A DNA stretch of 57,038 bases, from the NCBI GenBank assembly GCA_029212405.1, contig JARGNR010000016.1:32081-89118 (forward strand), read 5' to 3'. The notes under the pieces were generated by a model. That model worked only from the letters and a program-made list of their open reading frames with translations. It searched no databases and was not told the DNA's origin. Of this stretch, positions 44,676-53,069 are shown piece after piece. The first letter of the stretch is position 1, and each line of letters starts with the position of its first letter. The position numbers were made by a program, and so were the translations under genes. This stretch comes from Saprospiraceae bacterium (lineage in GTDB: Bacteria > Bacteroidota > Bacteroidia > Chitinophagales > Saprospiraceae).

Positions 44676-45397
44676 ACTATTTAGCACGGTTAAAATCCTC
44701 TGATATAGATCATCTTGCATCGGTATATAATTGGGAGCACTTATCGTTATCGGATGAGGGTGGATATCTATGGATTAAAGGATTGACTGAACAAGAAATT
44801 AATTCGATTGAAATAAAGAGCATTCCAAGTATTGAACAGTTTTTTACAAAGAAAGGAAAGTTGTTTCCTTTAGGTAAATTGCTACCGACAGGAAATGTTC
44901 CAGCATGTTTATGGACACCAATAAAAAGAGCAATATTCTTGGAATTACCTAAGAAGAATCACAACTTCTTTGAAATGGAGCCAAGTATCGATATTAATAT
45001 TGTACCTGCAGAGCAGACCAAACAAGCAGTAGGGCATCTTATTGACTGGGATCTTTTTGTGGCATATATCAAAACGGCCTCAACCTTACGATTACAACCA
45101 TTATTATGGACTGTTTTAGATGGAAATGCTTTTGTAGTGGGAAATCCATTATTACCATTGCCTGGAAAAACATTTTGGAAGCACCAATCGTTTTTGTTTC
45201 CCTCTGGTTTTGATTTGGAGCTTTCATCTTTAACCAGTGCCATCCAACAAAAAATTAATCCTGAAAATGAGTGGGATATTCTTTGGAATGTGGACAGCAC
45301 CTATGCTTATATTTCAAAGCAATCTTATGAGAAGTTAACCAGAAGTTCAGTGGCTTTAACAGTCCAGTCTTTATCACATCAAAATGAACAGAGCTGA
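44648..45397 (+). CDS. MoxR-system partner protein (bpX-like)
   Basis: 249 residues with no signal peptide or membrane segment. It starts within the MoxR gene (28-base overlap) and its stop overlaps the next start by one base (TGATG), so the four reading frames from 43545 to 47862 are tightly coupled. The N-terminal half (LARLKSSDIDHLASVYNWEHL) and a WTPIKRAIFLELPKKN block are followed by a mostly beta region (FVVGNPLLPLPGKTFWKHQ). This order fits a small bpX partner of the predicted ternary systems. No catalytic motif seen. Confidence 0.65.
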   Translation: MGSNIEIHIDYLARLKSSDIDHLASVYNWEHLSLSDEGGYLWIKGLTEQEINSIEIKSIPSIEQFFTKKGKLFPLGKLLPTGNVPACLWTPIKRAIFLELPKKNHNFFEMEPSIDINIVPAEQTKQAVGHLIDWDLFVAYIKTASTLRLQPLLWTVLDGNAFVVGNPLLPLPGKTFWKHQSFLFPSGFDLELSSLTSAIQQKINPENEWDILWNVDSTYAYISKQSYEKLTRSSVALTVQSLSHQNEQS

Positions 45398-47862
45398 TGG
45401 ATTGGAATAGATATTTTGATCATTTTGAGAACTATTTTTGGCAATGGGAAGAGCAAGGAGAAGTGGCCGCTGTTCCCGAAGCTAGTACTATTGCATATCG
45501 TACGGCTATAGTTCATATATTGACCGTATTACAACCTCAGGGAATACCACCTTTTGGTACACTATTATTGGCGATGGCATTTACTTCAAGATCTAAATTT
45601 AATTCAGATAGAGGTGTCAAATCCTTTATTGAAAACTATGCGTTTAGGTCTGCCTATGAAGAGGATATACAAAACAGCTTAAAGTTTCTTGCGATACTGA
45701 ACTCGATGGGGCCAACCTACCACTTTGGAGAAAGGAGATTATTGTTATTCTCTACTATTTTTAATGGATGTCATAATAGTCTGTCGGCTAATAAATCTAG
45801 AAGGGTACTAGACAACATTAATAAGAAGATAAAAAGTAATCAAACTTGGTTTTTAAGATCTCCATTAAGTACGAATCAACTGTATCATGATTTAAGACCT
45901 CTGGCATTATTGTATAAAAAATATCCTACTGCTGATCGACTTTTAAATGCATTGAAAGGAGTTGCTGAAGTAGAAGAGGGAATGGATGAAATTGAAATTG
46001 ATTCCTTTCCATTAGAAACAACAGAGGAATTTGATTTTGTAAGTCAATTAATGAATAATAAACAGACATTTAAGGCTGGGGCACTTATAAAGCGAATATG
46101 GAGTAGTGCAAACATTCCTATGCACCAAAAAGTACCTAGCGGACAACCTTTTGGGGGAGTGGCTGACATTACCAATAAGGGAGAATTTGATAAATTATTG
46201 ATTTCTGAATATGCCAATGAGGACATCACGTTCTTATCTAGACTGGCCAATAAGGAAGCGATGTACTTCAATCGAGAGGCTCCTCCTACGGAAAACAATG
46301 AGGATCGGATAATCTTATTGGATGTATCACTTAAAAACTGGGGAAGATCTAAAGCGGTGGCATTTGGTTTATTGCTGGCTATTGCCCATCACCCTAAAGT
46401 AAAAAAGCAGTCGATATGTTATTCTGTCGGGAGACGTTCGTATTCTTTATCTATCGAAGATTTGGATGGAGTGATTGAAGCGGTCCAGATTTTGGATACT
46501 TCCATGACAGCTGCAGATGGCCTAAGAGATTTATTTGCAAAAAATGATTTTTCAAAAAATGAAGTGTTTTTTATCTCTACAAAGGAGAGCTCAGAACAAT
46601 TGGAAGTAGGAAAAGTCTTGGAAGAATTAAATCATCCTATTGACTATTGGTTTTATCCGGATAAAGAGGGGAAAGTTGATATTTACAAGAAATATAGATC
46701 AGGTAAAAAGCACCATCAATCCTTTGAATTGCCTCTTAAAGAATTGTGGACTCCTAAAAAGAAAAAGGATACTTTACCTTCCTCTCCTAAATGGGAGGGT
46801 AAGAAACATGATTTTGAAATTTTGGTGCCTACTCCAAATAATATCAAACATATCATAGCATCAGATAAAGAATGTTTTTTATTGACTTCTGACCGCGTTC
46901 TTTTGAAAAGAGTACATGCAGTTCAAGGAAATGAAACCAAAGAATGGCAAGTATTGCATTTACATGTTCCTTTCGTTTCTGGATTTCACGGAGTAGGATA
47001 CAACCATCTGGGAGAGTTTGTTTTAATTTCTTGTCAGCCCGATAAAGATGAATTGATATTATTCAATGTAAAGACTGAAAAAAAGGTCAAGTTGGATTTT
47101 AAGCATCATAAGGATACTCGATTTAAGATGTTCTTTTACGAGGATACCTCTTTTTATATGTATAGACATTCTACGGTAGTTAAAGTAGATATGACTGGGA
47201 ACGTGACTGTAGAAGATGATATTGATAATCGGTTTCAAAAACGAGCTTATGCACATGGGACACTAATTCAAAATTTACGAAAAAAGATTACCACGCGATA
47301 TTCAATTTTAAAGCATGTACATACTGTTTCATACAGCAGCCCATACTTAGAATTTAACCATCATCAGATGTTTTTAAATCAACAAGGGGAGTTGAAAATA
47401 AAGAACAAGATCAGTTCTAAGCTATCCAATGGAAAAGTGGCAAACAAAAACGAAAATGGAGCATTTGAATTTTCGGATGGAAGCAGAATTGAATTTTTAA
47501 AATGTGGATTGATTGTACTGACCAGTGGCAATGCCTCTGTCCCTACTATCTATATAACATCTTTGTTAGGAGTTTCCTTAGCAATGTATGCAGATGGTAA
47601 ATTTGCGGGGAATGAACGATATTTTAGAGATTCTCATTATGTATACAGGCAAGATAAATATTATTCAATCCAAGGACAAAAAAATGATAGGATACCGCTG
47701 CCAGCTAAGATAATTGAAACCTTTTTGGCTATTCCTAGCAAAGCAGATATAAATGTTGAGAAAATATATCACTATAGGCAACTTGAAAAAATAGATATGA
47801 ATACATTTTATTATGAATACATCCATAAATTTCTATTAGAATTGTACAAACATGCAAATTAG
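45397..47862 (+). CDS. vWA domain plus beta-propeller protein of the ternary system
   Basis: 821 residues. Residues 1-300 are helical and unassigned. A vWA-like domain lies at about 303-440, with the metal-site loop reading D-V-S-L-K at 309-313 instead of DxSxS and an S-M-T-A-A-D-G segment near 369. From about 475 to 790 comes a beta-propeller-like repeat series (NNIKHIIASDKECFLLTSD; ILFNVKTEKKVKLDF and others). Its fusion to vWA is the hallmark of MoxR-vWA-beta-propeller ternary systems. The protein should be a substrate or adaptor of the MoxR motor. The next gene overlaps it by 11 bases. Confidence 0.8.
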   Translation: MDWNRYFDHFENYFWQWEEQGEVAAVPEASTIAYRTAIVHILTVLQPQGIPPFGTLLLAMAFTSRSKFNSDRGVKSFIENYAFRSAYEEDIQNSLKFLAILNSMGPTYHFGERRLLLFSTIFNGCHNSLSANKSRRVLDNINKKIKSNQTWFLRSPLSTNQLYHDLRPLALLYKKYPTADRLLNALKGVAEVEEGMDEIEIDSFPLETTEEFDFVSQLMNNKQTFKAGALIKRIWSSANIPMHQKVPSGQPFGGVADITNKGEFDKLLISEYANEDITFLSRLANKEAMYFNREAPPTENNEDRIILLDVSLKNWGRSKAVAFGLLLAIAHHPKVKKQSICYSVGRRSYSLSIEDLDGVIEAVQILDTSMTAADGLRDLFAKNDFSKNEVFFISTKESSEQLEVGKVLEELNHPIDYWFYPDKEGKVDIYKKYRSGKKHHQSFELPLKELWTPKKKKDTLPSSPKWEGKKHDFEILVPTPNNIKHIIASDKECFLLTSDRVLLKRVHAVQGNETKEWQVLHLHVPFVSGFHGVGYNHLGEFVLISCQPDKDELILFNVKTEKKVKLDFKHHKDTRFKMFFYEDTSFYMYRHSTVVKVDMTGNVTVEDDIDNRFQKRAYAHGTLIQNLRKKITTRYSILKHVHTVSYSSPYLEFNHHQMFLNQQGELKIKNKISSKLSNGKVANKNENGAFEFSDGSRIEFLKCGLIVLTSGNASVPTIYITSLLGVSLAMYADGKFAGNERYFRDSHYVYRQDKYYSIQGQKNDRIPLPAKIIETFLAIPSKADINVEKIYHYRQLEKIDMNTFYYEYIHKFLLELYKHAN

Positions 47863-49672
47863 ACTAAGACCACATAATAAAAATATATTTCCGTTAAGCG
47901 CTTTCTTAATTAAAGGAGAGAATCCTAAGATGTGGGTAAAGGATATTATGCAAACTGGATGGGATTTGTCAACTGTTGATGTGCATCCTATTGGTGGACG
48001 TACGGCAAATTCGGTATGGGGCTGCATCGTAATCTCCGGACGAGAAATCGATAGAAATGAAGTGGAGAAGTTTGAACTGTGTCAAAAAGTAAATGATGTT
48101 TTATACATTCCTGAAATGTCTAGGGTAGTACCTGCTATTGATGTGCAAGAATCAATGAAAATATTCAATAATGAAGTGCATCTGTTTCATCCAGAATGTG
48201 GTCTCGTACCATTGGGTAGCCCTATTGAATGGAGTGATTTATTATTAGAAAGTGAGTTGAAAAATGTAGACGTAAAATCTCCATCGCCTTCGATTTTTAT
48301 TTCAGAGCAGATCATAGGATTTCATATTCAACCTGTTCCTAAAGAAGACATTTTAAAAGACTTGGAATCGCCGGTAGTTCCTGAGAAAATGAAGGAAGAA
48401 CCTTTAAGTGTGACGGAAAAAGCAAAATTGAAAATGTATAAAGCTTTATTGGCCAAAGAAAATGGAACGGGCAATAAAGGAGGTGGTACAGCAGGTGGAG
48501 GTTTTTCAGGTGCTTTTGGTGGAGGTGGAGGCCTTTCCGGAGGCCTAGGTGGTTTTCTTGGAGGTTTTGCAGGAGCATTAGCAGGAGGTATTGGAAATAT
48601 GTTTTCTGGTTTGGATGGATTGACAGATTCTATGCGGAAAGATATGGAAGAGCTCGAAAGGCGAAATAAGAGTCAGATTGATAAGTTGATGGATATGTTG
48701 AATGACAATCCAGAAGAAGCGTTGAAGTATGCCATTCCATTGGATGAAAAAGGAACATCTAGAGGCGGAGATTTGGGAGAGTTCAATATGACGAGGATGT
48801 GGGACAATTTCTCATTATTTGGACAAAGCACCTCGTCTGGACTAAATGGTCCTGGAGTTAACCTTGCTGACTATTATATAAAGTTACGAAAGCAATATCG
48901 AGAGACTGCGGAGAAAATGGTGAATGAAAAGAAGTATGAAAAGGCTGCTTTCATCTATATGAAATTACTTCAGGATTATAGAAAAGCAGCTGAAACGCTT
49001 GAACAAGGGAAGTTGTATCAAGAGGCGGCGGCGATTTATTTAAAATATGTAAAAGATAAGGTAAAGGCGGCGGAGTGTTATGAGAAGGGGTTATTTTATA
49101 AAGAAGCCATTGAACTCTATAAAGAAGAGAAAAAATACGAGAAAGCGGGTGACCTGCTCATGAAAATTAAGGATAGAAAAGGAGCTTTTGAACAATATAC
49201 ATTATTGGCTAAGGATTATGAATCTAAATATCAATATGTAAAGGCCTCTTTGGTGTATCGAAATAAAATGGATGATCGATTGAGTGGCCAAAAAACGTTA
49301 TTAAGAGGATGGGAAGAACAGAGAGATGGATTTAATTGTCTTAATAATTATTTTAATAATATTCCTGATGAAGGCGAAGCATTGAGAGCGATGCAAGAAG
49401 TGAGGCAAAATGGATTAAAAAAATCAAATTGCAGGTTATTTTTGAAAGTGATCGGTATTGAATTTGTCAAAAGACAAGAGATTAATAAACAGATCAAAGA
49501 GATGGGGTACGAGTTGATATCCAAATGGTCAATTGGAAATCCAGATATTGTTCACAGTTTGAAACTGTTTGACAAAGACCCTGAAATAGTAACTGATGTG
49601 AATAGATATACGATCGCACAAAATCTAAGAAAGAGAGGGATGGATAGTCTAATTCAGCAATTGAAAAAGTAG
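47852..49672 (+). CDS. Ternary-system effector candidate: N-terminal domain, glycine-rich segment and helical repeats
   Basis: 606 residues. Residues 1-190 are a beta-rich domain of unknown type, then a glycine-rich hydrophobic stretch (205-253, GGGFSGAFGGGGGLSG and LGGFLGGFAGALAGG) with small residues every few positions. Residues ~330-480 are TPR- or IFT-like helical repeats (KKYEKAAFIYMKLL, KLYQEAAAIYLKYV, LFYKEAIELYKEEK). No signal peptide. The glycine-rich part could insert in or associate with a membrane, in the manner of glycine zippers, or be a flexible linker. It closes the operon; this is the best candidate for the part that acts on a target. Confidence 0.7.
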   Translation: MQIRLRPHNKNIFPLSAFLIKGENPKMWVKDIMQTGWDLSTVDVHPIGGRTANSVWGCIVISGREIDRNEVEKFELCQKVNDVLYIPEMSRVVPAIDVQESMKIFNNEVHLFHPECGLVPLGSPIEWSDLLLESELKNVDVKSPSPSIFISEQIIGFHIQPVPKEDILKDLESPVVPEKMKEEPLSVTEKAKLKMYKALLAKENGTGNKGGGTAGGGFSGAFGGGGGLSGGLGGFLGGFAGALAGGIGNMFSGLDGLTDSMRKDMEELERRNKSQIDKLMDMLNDNPEEALKYAIPLDEKGTSRGGDLGEFNMTRMWDNFSLFGQSTSSGLNGPGVNLADYYIKLRKQYRETAEKMVNEKKYEKAAFIYMKLLQDYRKAAETLEQGKLYQEAAAIYLKYVKDKVKAAECYEKGLFYKEAIELYKEEKKYEKAGDLLMKIKDRKGAFEQYTLLAKDYESKYQYVKASLVYRNKMDDRLSGQKTLLRGWEEQRDGFNCLNNYFNNIPDEGEALRAMQEVRQNGLKKSNCRLFLKVIGIEFVKRQEINKQIKEMGYELISKWSIGNPDIVHSLKLFDKDPEIVTDVNRYTIAQNLRKRGMDSLIQQLKK

Positions 49673-49692
49673 AGTAGGGCTAAATGATCCTT

Positions 49693-49983
49693 CTAGCTTT
49701 TTTCCATTGACATACAGAAATCTATTAATTTCGCATCGGAATATGCTTCACAAGTTGTACTAAGACATCCTTTGGTATTAGAGCTTTCGATTAGAAATAA
49801 GATAGATTGTTCCTCATCTTCATGGAGACAATAATCTACCAATTTGCATTCCGATTTTTCAAATGCCTTAGAAATGTTTTTTCCAATGAGTTTTCTGTCT
49901 TCGAAAATGAATTCTTCGGTGTATCCGAGTGTTTTCGCAATTTCTATGTCTTCATGTAGACTTCGATTGTTGGATAAGATCAT
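49693..49983 (-). CDS. Small hypothetical protein
   Basis: 96 residues, soluble. LGYTEEFIFEDRKLIG near the start and GCLSTTCEAYSD with a final DFCMSMEKS loosely match a Bacteroidota family of ~100-residue proteins often labelled as phosphoribosylpyrophosphate synthetase, an annotation that does not look right. Function unknown. It is convergent with the MoxR operon; 20 bases separate the two stop codons, and no membership in that system is implied. Confidence 0.55.
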   Translation of the reverse strand: MILSNNRSLHEDIEIAKTLGYTEEFIFEDRKLIGKNISKAFEKSECKLVDYCLHEDEEQSILFLIESSNTKGCLSTTCEAYSDAKLIDFCMSMEKS

Positions 49984-50036
49984 GTGATAATAATTTGCTT
50001 TTTATAACTACCTAAACTATAAATATTTAATTCTGT

Positions 50037-50693
50037 TCAAAAATTTGCAAATGTTAACAAATTTATTTGATCACGATTGCCGTTATTGAGGAATTGATTC
50101 ATGTATCCCAGTTCAAATCGAAGAGAACTATTCACTTTATACCCTACACCTCCGTACAATCGATTTCGATCAAACACATTGCCTTCGGTGTTGAGAAATA
50201 TTTCATTGTATGAAGAAAGGTAAACGGTACCATCAGTCATGGTTGGATTATTCAATGGAATCCCTAAAGCCAAGAAGTATCTGAACCTCAATTTAAAATT
50301 GTCTTCTACCCATCTTTGTTCAAATCGATAACGGTGTTGTACACTTACCCTTCCTATTTTTTGTTTGGTAATAAATTGTTGAAAAATTCGATGTTCATTG
50401 ATGTCGATCTTATCATCCGTATTGTCTATGTAATTCTGGCTAAGAATATATCCATAACCCAATAGCAGATTGTTGTTGTTTTCTGTTAAATTATATCCAA
50501 TTCCCGTTCGGAGTAATAATTGTTCTAAATCACCAATGGCGTTGTAATTTCGATATTGTACTTCGTGATGGATGTTCCATTTTTTGTCGACTTTTTTACT
50601 GCCAATATAAATAAGCCAATTGCCAAGATCGCTTTCTTGTGCGGTTGATGAAAATGGAATGGAAAAGAGAAATAAGAACAATAGTTTTTTCAT
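50037..50693 (-). CDS. DUF2490 outer-membrane protein
   Basis: 218 residues from the ATG at 50693, which gives a proper signal peptide (MKKLLFLFLFSIPFSSTAQ); the frame runs back to 50744. The body is a series of alternating beta strands with frequent aromatic residues (WNIHHEVQYRNYN, VSVQHRYRFEQRW, FRYFLALGIPL) and ends LLTFANF with a terminal Phe: typical of a small beta-barrel of DUF2490. Probably an outer-membrane protein of unknown transport role. A region of 471 bases without a gene separates it from the OmpA-like gene. Confidence 0.8.
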   Translation of the reverse strand: MKKLLFLFLFSIPFSSTAQESDLGNWLIYIGSKKVDKKWNIHHEVQYRNYNAIGDLEQLLLRTGIGYNLTENNNNLLLGYGYILSQNYIDNTDDKIDINEHRIFQQFITKQKIGRVSVQHRYRFEQRWVEDNFKLRFRYFLALGIPLNNPTMTDGTVYLSSYNEIFLNTEGNVFDRNRLYGGVGYKVNSSLRFELGYMNQFLNNGNRDQINLLTFANF

Positions 50694-51164
50694 AGTAGTC
50701 GTATAGTTAGTAGAGTTGATTTTGCAATTGCTGCAATTAAACAATGTAGTTAACAGCTATTTGTTTCGTTTTGTTTATTTTCTAAAGATTCAATTTCTAA
50801 TTCAAAATTAGATGTTTTAGAGTAAGTTTTCTTTTAGGAATGTTTATTAATCATTAAGATATTGAAAGGTGTAGTAACATGCATGGTTGTACTGTTGACA
50901 AGACAAAAGATGCATAGACTTGATGAAATGGATTCGTTAATTCTAATAATTCTTTTGTCTCTTTTTATGAATACGTAGTGTATGAACTTACTCTATGACA
51001 AAACAAACCATTAGAACATTTATTCAAATAAGGTGATATAATTTAGAGTGATCAACTTTTAACCTTCACACCAATTTTAATTTCTTCCTCATCTATTTAT
51101 ACAGAATGGCGCCGACTTTGCGTTCAAATAAAGTCGATAACATTTTGTAATTTAAGAATCAGTC
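50694..51164. other. Intergenic region, 471 bases, between divergent genes
   Basis: No gene supported. A 10-bp perfect inverted repeat, AGACAAAAGA (50901-50910) with TCTTTTGTCT (50951-50960), has a 40-base loop and is followed by CTTTTTA; it may be a terminator of an unseen small transcript. No housekeeping promoter with both boxes was found for either neighbour. Confidence 0.4.
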
Positions 51165-53006
51165 ATGAAAAAATCACACCTACTTACGGGGCTATTGGTA
51201 TTTTGTATCACTCTGACCCTACAATCACAAACAATTTTACAACACGCTATTTATTTTGATTCAGATGCATCTGAGATTAATGCAGAAGGGGAAACTGCAA
51301 TACAAAATCTTAAGAATGATCTCCTTCAATTCACAGAGTTTCAAATTGAAGTAATTGGTCATACAGATCAAGATGGTTCCGAAGCCTATAACTTGAAACT
51401 ATCTGAAAAAAGAGCCAATGCTGTACAGGCATCATTAATCGCATCGGGGATTGCATCACTTGACATTGATATCGCTTTTAGGGGAGAAGCGGAATTGTTA
51501 TTTAATGATTTTACATCTACATCAAAAAAACAAAATCGTAGAGTAATAATTAAGACAACAGGATATACGTATGAAAATGCGGAGGAACTGATCTCCCAAT
51601 TGAAGATGGATGCGTCGAATAATAAGCACATAATAGATCAAACTCAAGAGTCGGTACTGACACTAATTCAAGGTACTCAAGTAACGATCCCTCAAGAGGC
51701 ATTTTGTAAAATGGACGGAAGTCCACTGGAAAATCAATCGGTAAATTTGGAATTTAAAGAAGCATTTGAATATCTTGATATGGTAGATCAAAGCCTCTTT
51801 ACTCAAACCGATAACCAACTTTTAGAAACGGGTGGAATGGTGTACATTAGTGCCTCGCAAAATGGAACTCCAGTGCGATTGAAAGAGGGGAAATCATTAG
51901 AATTATTGCTTCCTGAACAAGAGCTCAAGGATGGAATGGAACTCTTTTTAGGTAAGCAAGATGAAGAGGGAATGATATGGGAAGAGACAGGGGAAGAGAT
52001 AACTACCCGAAAAGAAGCTGGTGATTCTCCATTTATTCAAGTAGACCTTTCACCTATTATTGAATTTGACTTCAACAGATATAAGGGACAAGAGCTGAGT
52101 TTTGCACCAATGCCACCTTATCCATCTCGAGCAAAAAAAGTATATCCCCCATTCCATGAAAATTATACTGAGGAGGCCTATCCTAAAGCATTGAAGAAAT
52201 ATGAAGACGCTAAGAATGCGAACGAGTTGGTGGAGCAAAATCGTCCTAGCCAATTAAAAGCCTGGAAAAAAGAAGCAAGCAAAAGGAAGGCAAGACTTTT
52301 TGAACACAAGCGTAATACGTTGAGGAATGCCATTGTAAAAAAACTAAAAGTAAATATTGCACAATTGGTTAAAGACAAGGATCGAATTTCTCATGATAGG
52401 TTAGTTAAAGTTCTTTTTGGATTTCTAAACAAAGAAGTAAAAGTCAATAGTTATGACGAGTGGAATTTTTTAAAGCACACTTATGGTAAGGAAATAGGCA
52501 GTGTGCGCAAGGAGATTGGGATAGAGTTTCCTAGATATCAAAATATGGAAAGAAAATGGTTTGTAAAAGAGTTTTCCAGTATACTTATGAAGGTTGAACG
52601 TCAAATCACTGCAGAATTATATGCTTCCGGGTACATCGATGAAGATGTGGTAAGCAGATATGTTGTGGTTACTTCAGATTTGGGATGGATAAATTGCGAT
52701 CGATTTATTGAATTGAACGATAATGAAAAAATGGATCTAGAATTTGCAGCCACTTCTTCTAATAGCAAGTATTATCTTGTCTTTAAGGGAATCCGATCGC
52801 TCATCAAACCAAAAAGAGAAGATCAAAAGATAGTTTTTAAAGATGTACCTAGGGGAGAAGATGTGCGGTTGATTGCCTTGAAAGTTGAAGATTCAGATGC
52901 ATACATTGCCGCTCAGGATTTTACAACAGGGGCAAATAGAAACATGAAATTTGTATATAAGTCTGCTGATGTGAAAGATATCAAAAGCGCCTTTGCGGGT
53001 ATTTAA
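51165..53006 (+). CDS. Exported protein with N-terminal OmpA domain and long C-terminal region
   Basis: 613 residues with a signal peptide (MKKSHLLTGLLVFCITLTLQSQ). An OmpA peptidoglycan-binding domain occupies about 25-131 (IYFDSDASEINAEGE, VIGHTDQDGSEAYNLKLSEKRANAV, STSKKQNRRVII), which is at the wrong end compared with usual OmpA proteins. Residues ~150-280 look like a ZU5-type beta domain (GTQVTIPQEAFCKMDGSPLENQ, LLETGGMVYISASQNG). A basic helical region (~330-480) and a last ~120-residue domain follow. The protein probably links the wall with other envelope parts. It is followed by the MscS channel after 63 bases. Confidence 0.75.
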   Translation: MKKSHLLTGLLVFCITLTLQSQTILQHAIYFDSDASEINAEGETAIQNLKNDLLQFTEFQIEVIGHTDQDGSEAYNLKLSEKRANAVQASLIASGIASLDIDIAFRGEAELLFNDFTSTSKKQNRRVIIKTTGYTYENAEELISQLKMDASNNKHIIDQTQESVLTLIQGTQVTIPQEAFCKMDGSPLENQSVNLEFKEAFEYLDMVDQSLFTQTDNQLLETGGMVYISASQNGTPVRLKEGKSLELLLPEQELKDGMELFLGKQDEEGMIWEETGEEITTRKEAGDSPFIQVDLSPIIEFDFNRYKGQELSFAPMPPYPSRAKKVYPPFHENYTEEAYPKALKKYEDAKNANELVEQNRPSQLKAWKKEASKRKARLFEHKRNTLRNAIVKKLKVNIAQLVKDKDRISHDRLVKVLFGFLNKEVKVNSYDEWNFLKHTYGKEIGSVRKEIGIEFPRYQNMERKWFVKEFSSILMKVERQITAELYASGYIDEDVVSRYVVVTSDLGWINCDRFIELNDNEKMDLEFAATSSNSKYYLVFKGIRSLIKPKREDQKIVFKDVPRGEDVRLIALKVEDSDAYIAAQDFTTGANRNMKFVYKSADVKDIKSAFAGI

Positions 53007-53043
53007 ATAGGCGTTTGAATGATAGGGTAGACAGAGGAATGAC

Positions 53044-53051
53044 TATATTTG
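53044..53051 (+). promoter_or_regulatory. Probable -7 element of the MscS channel gene
   Basis: TATATTTG matches TAnnTTTG and sits 18 bases before the ATG. A TTG upstream is 26 bases away, longer than usual, so only the -7 element is supported. Confidence 0.4.
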
Positions 53052-53069
53052 CGTTAAAATTACGTAAAT

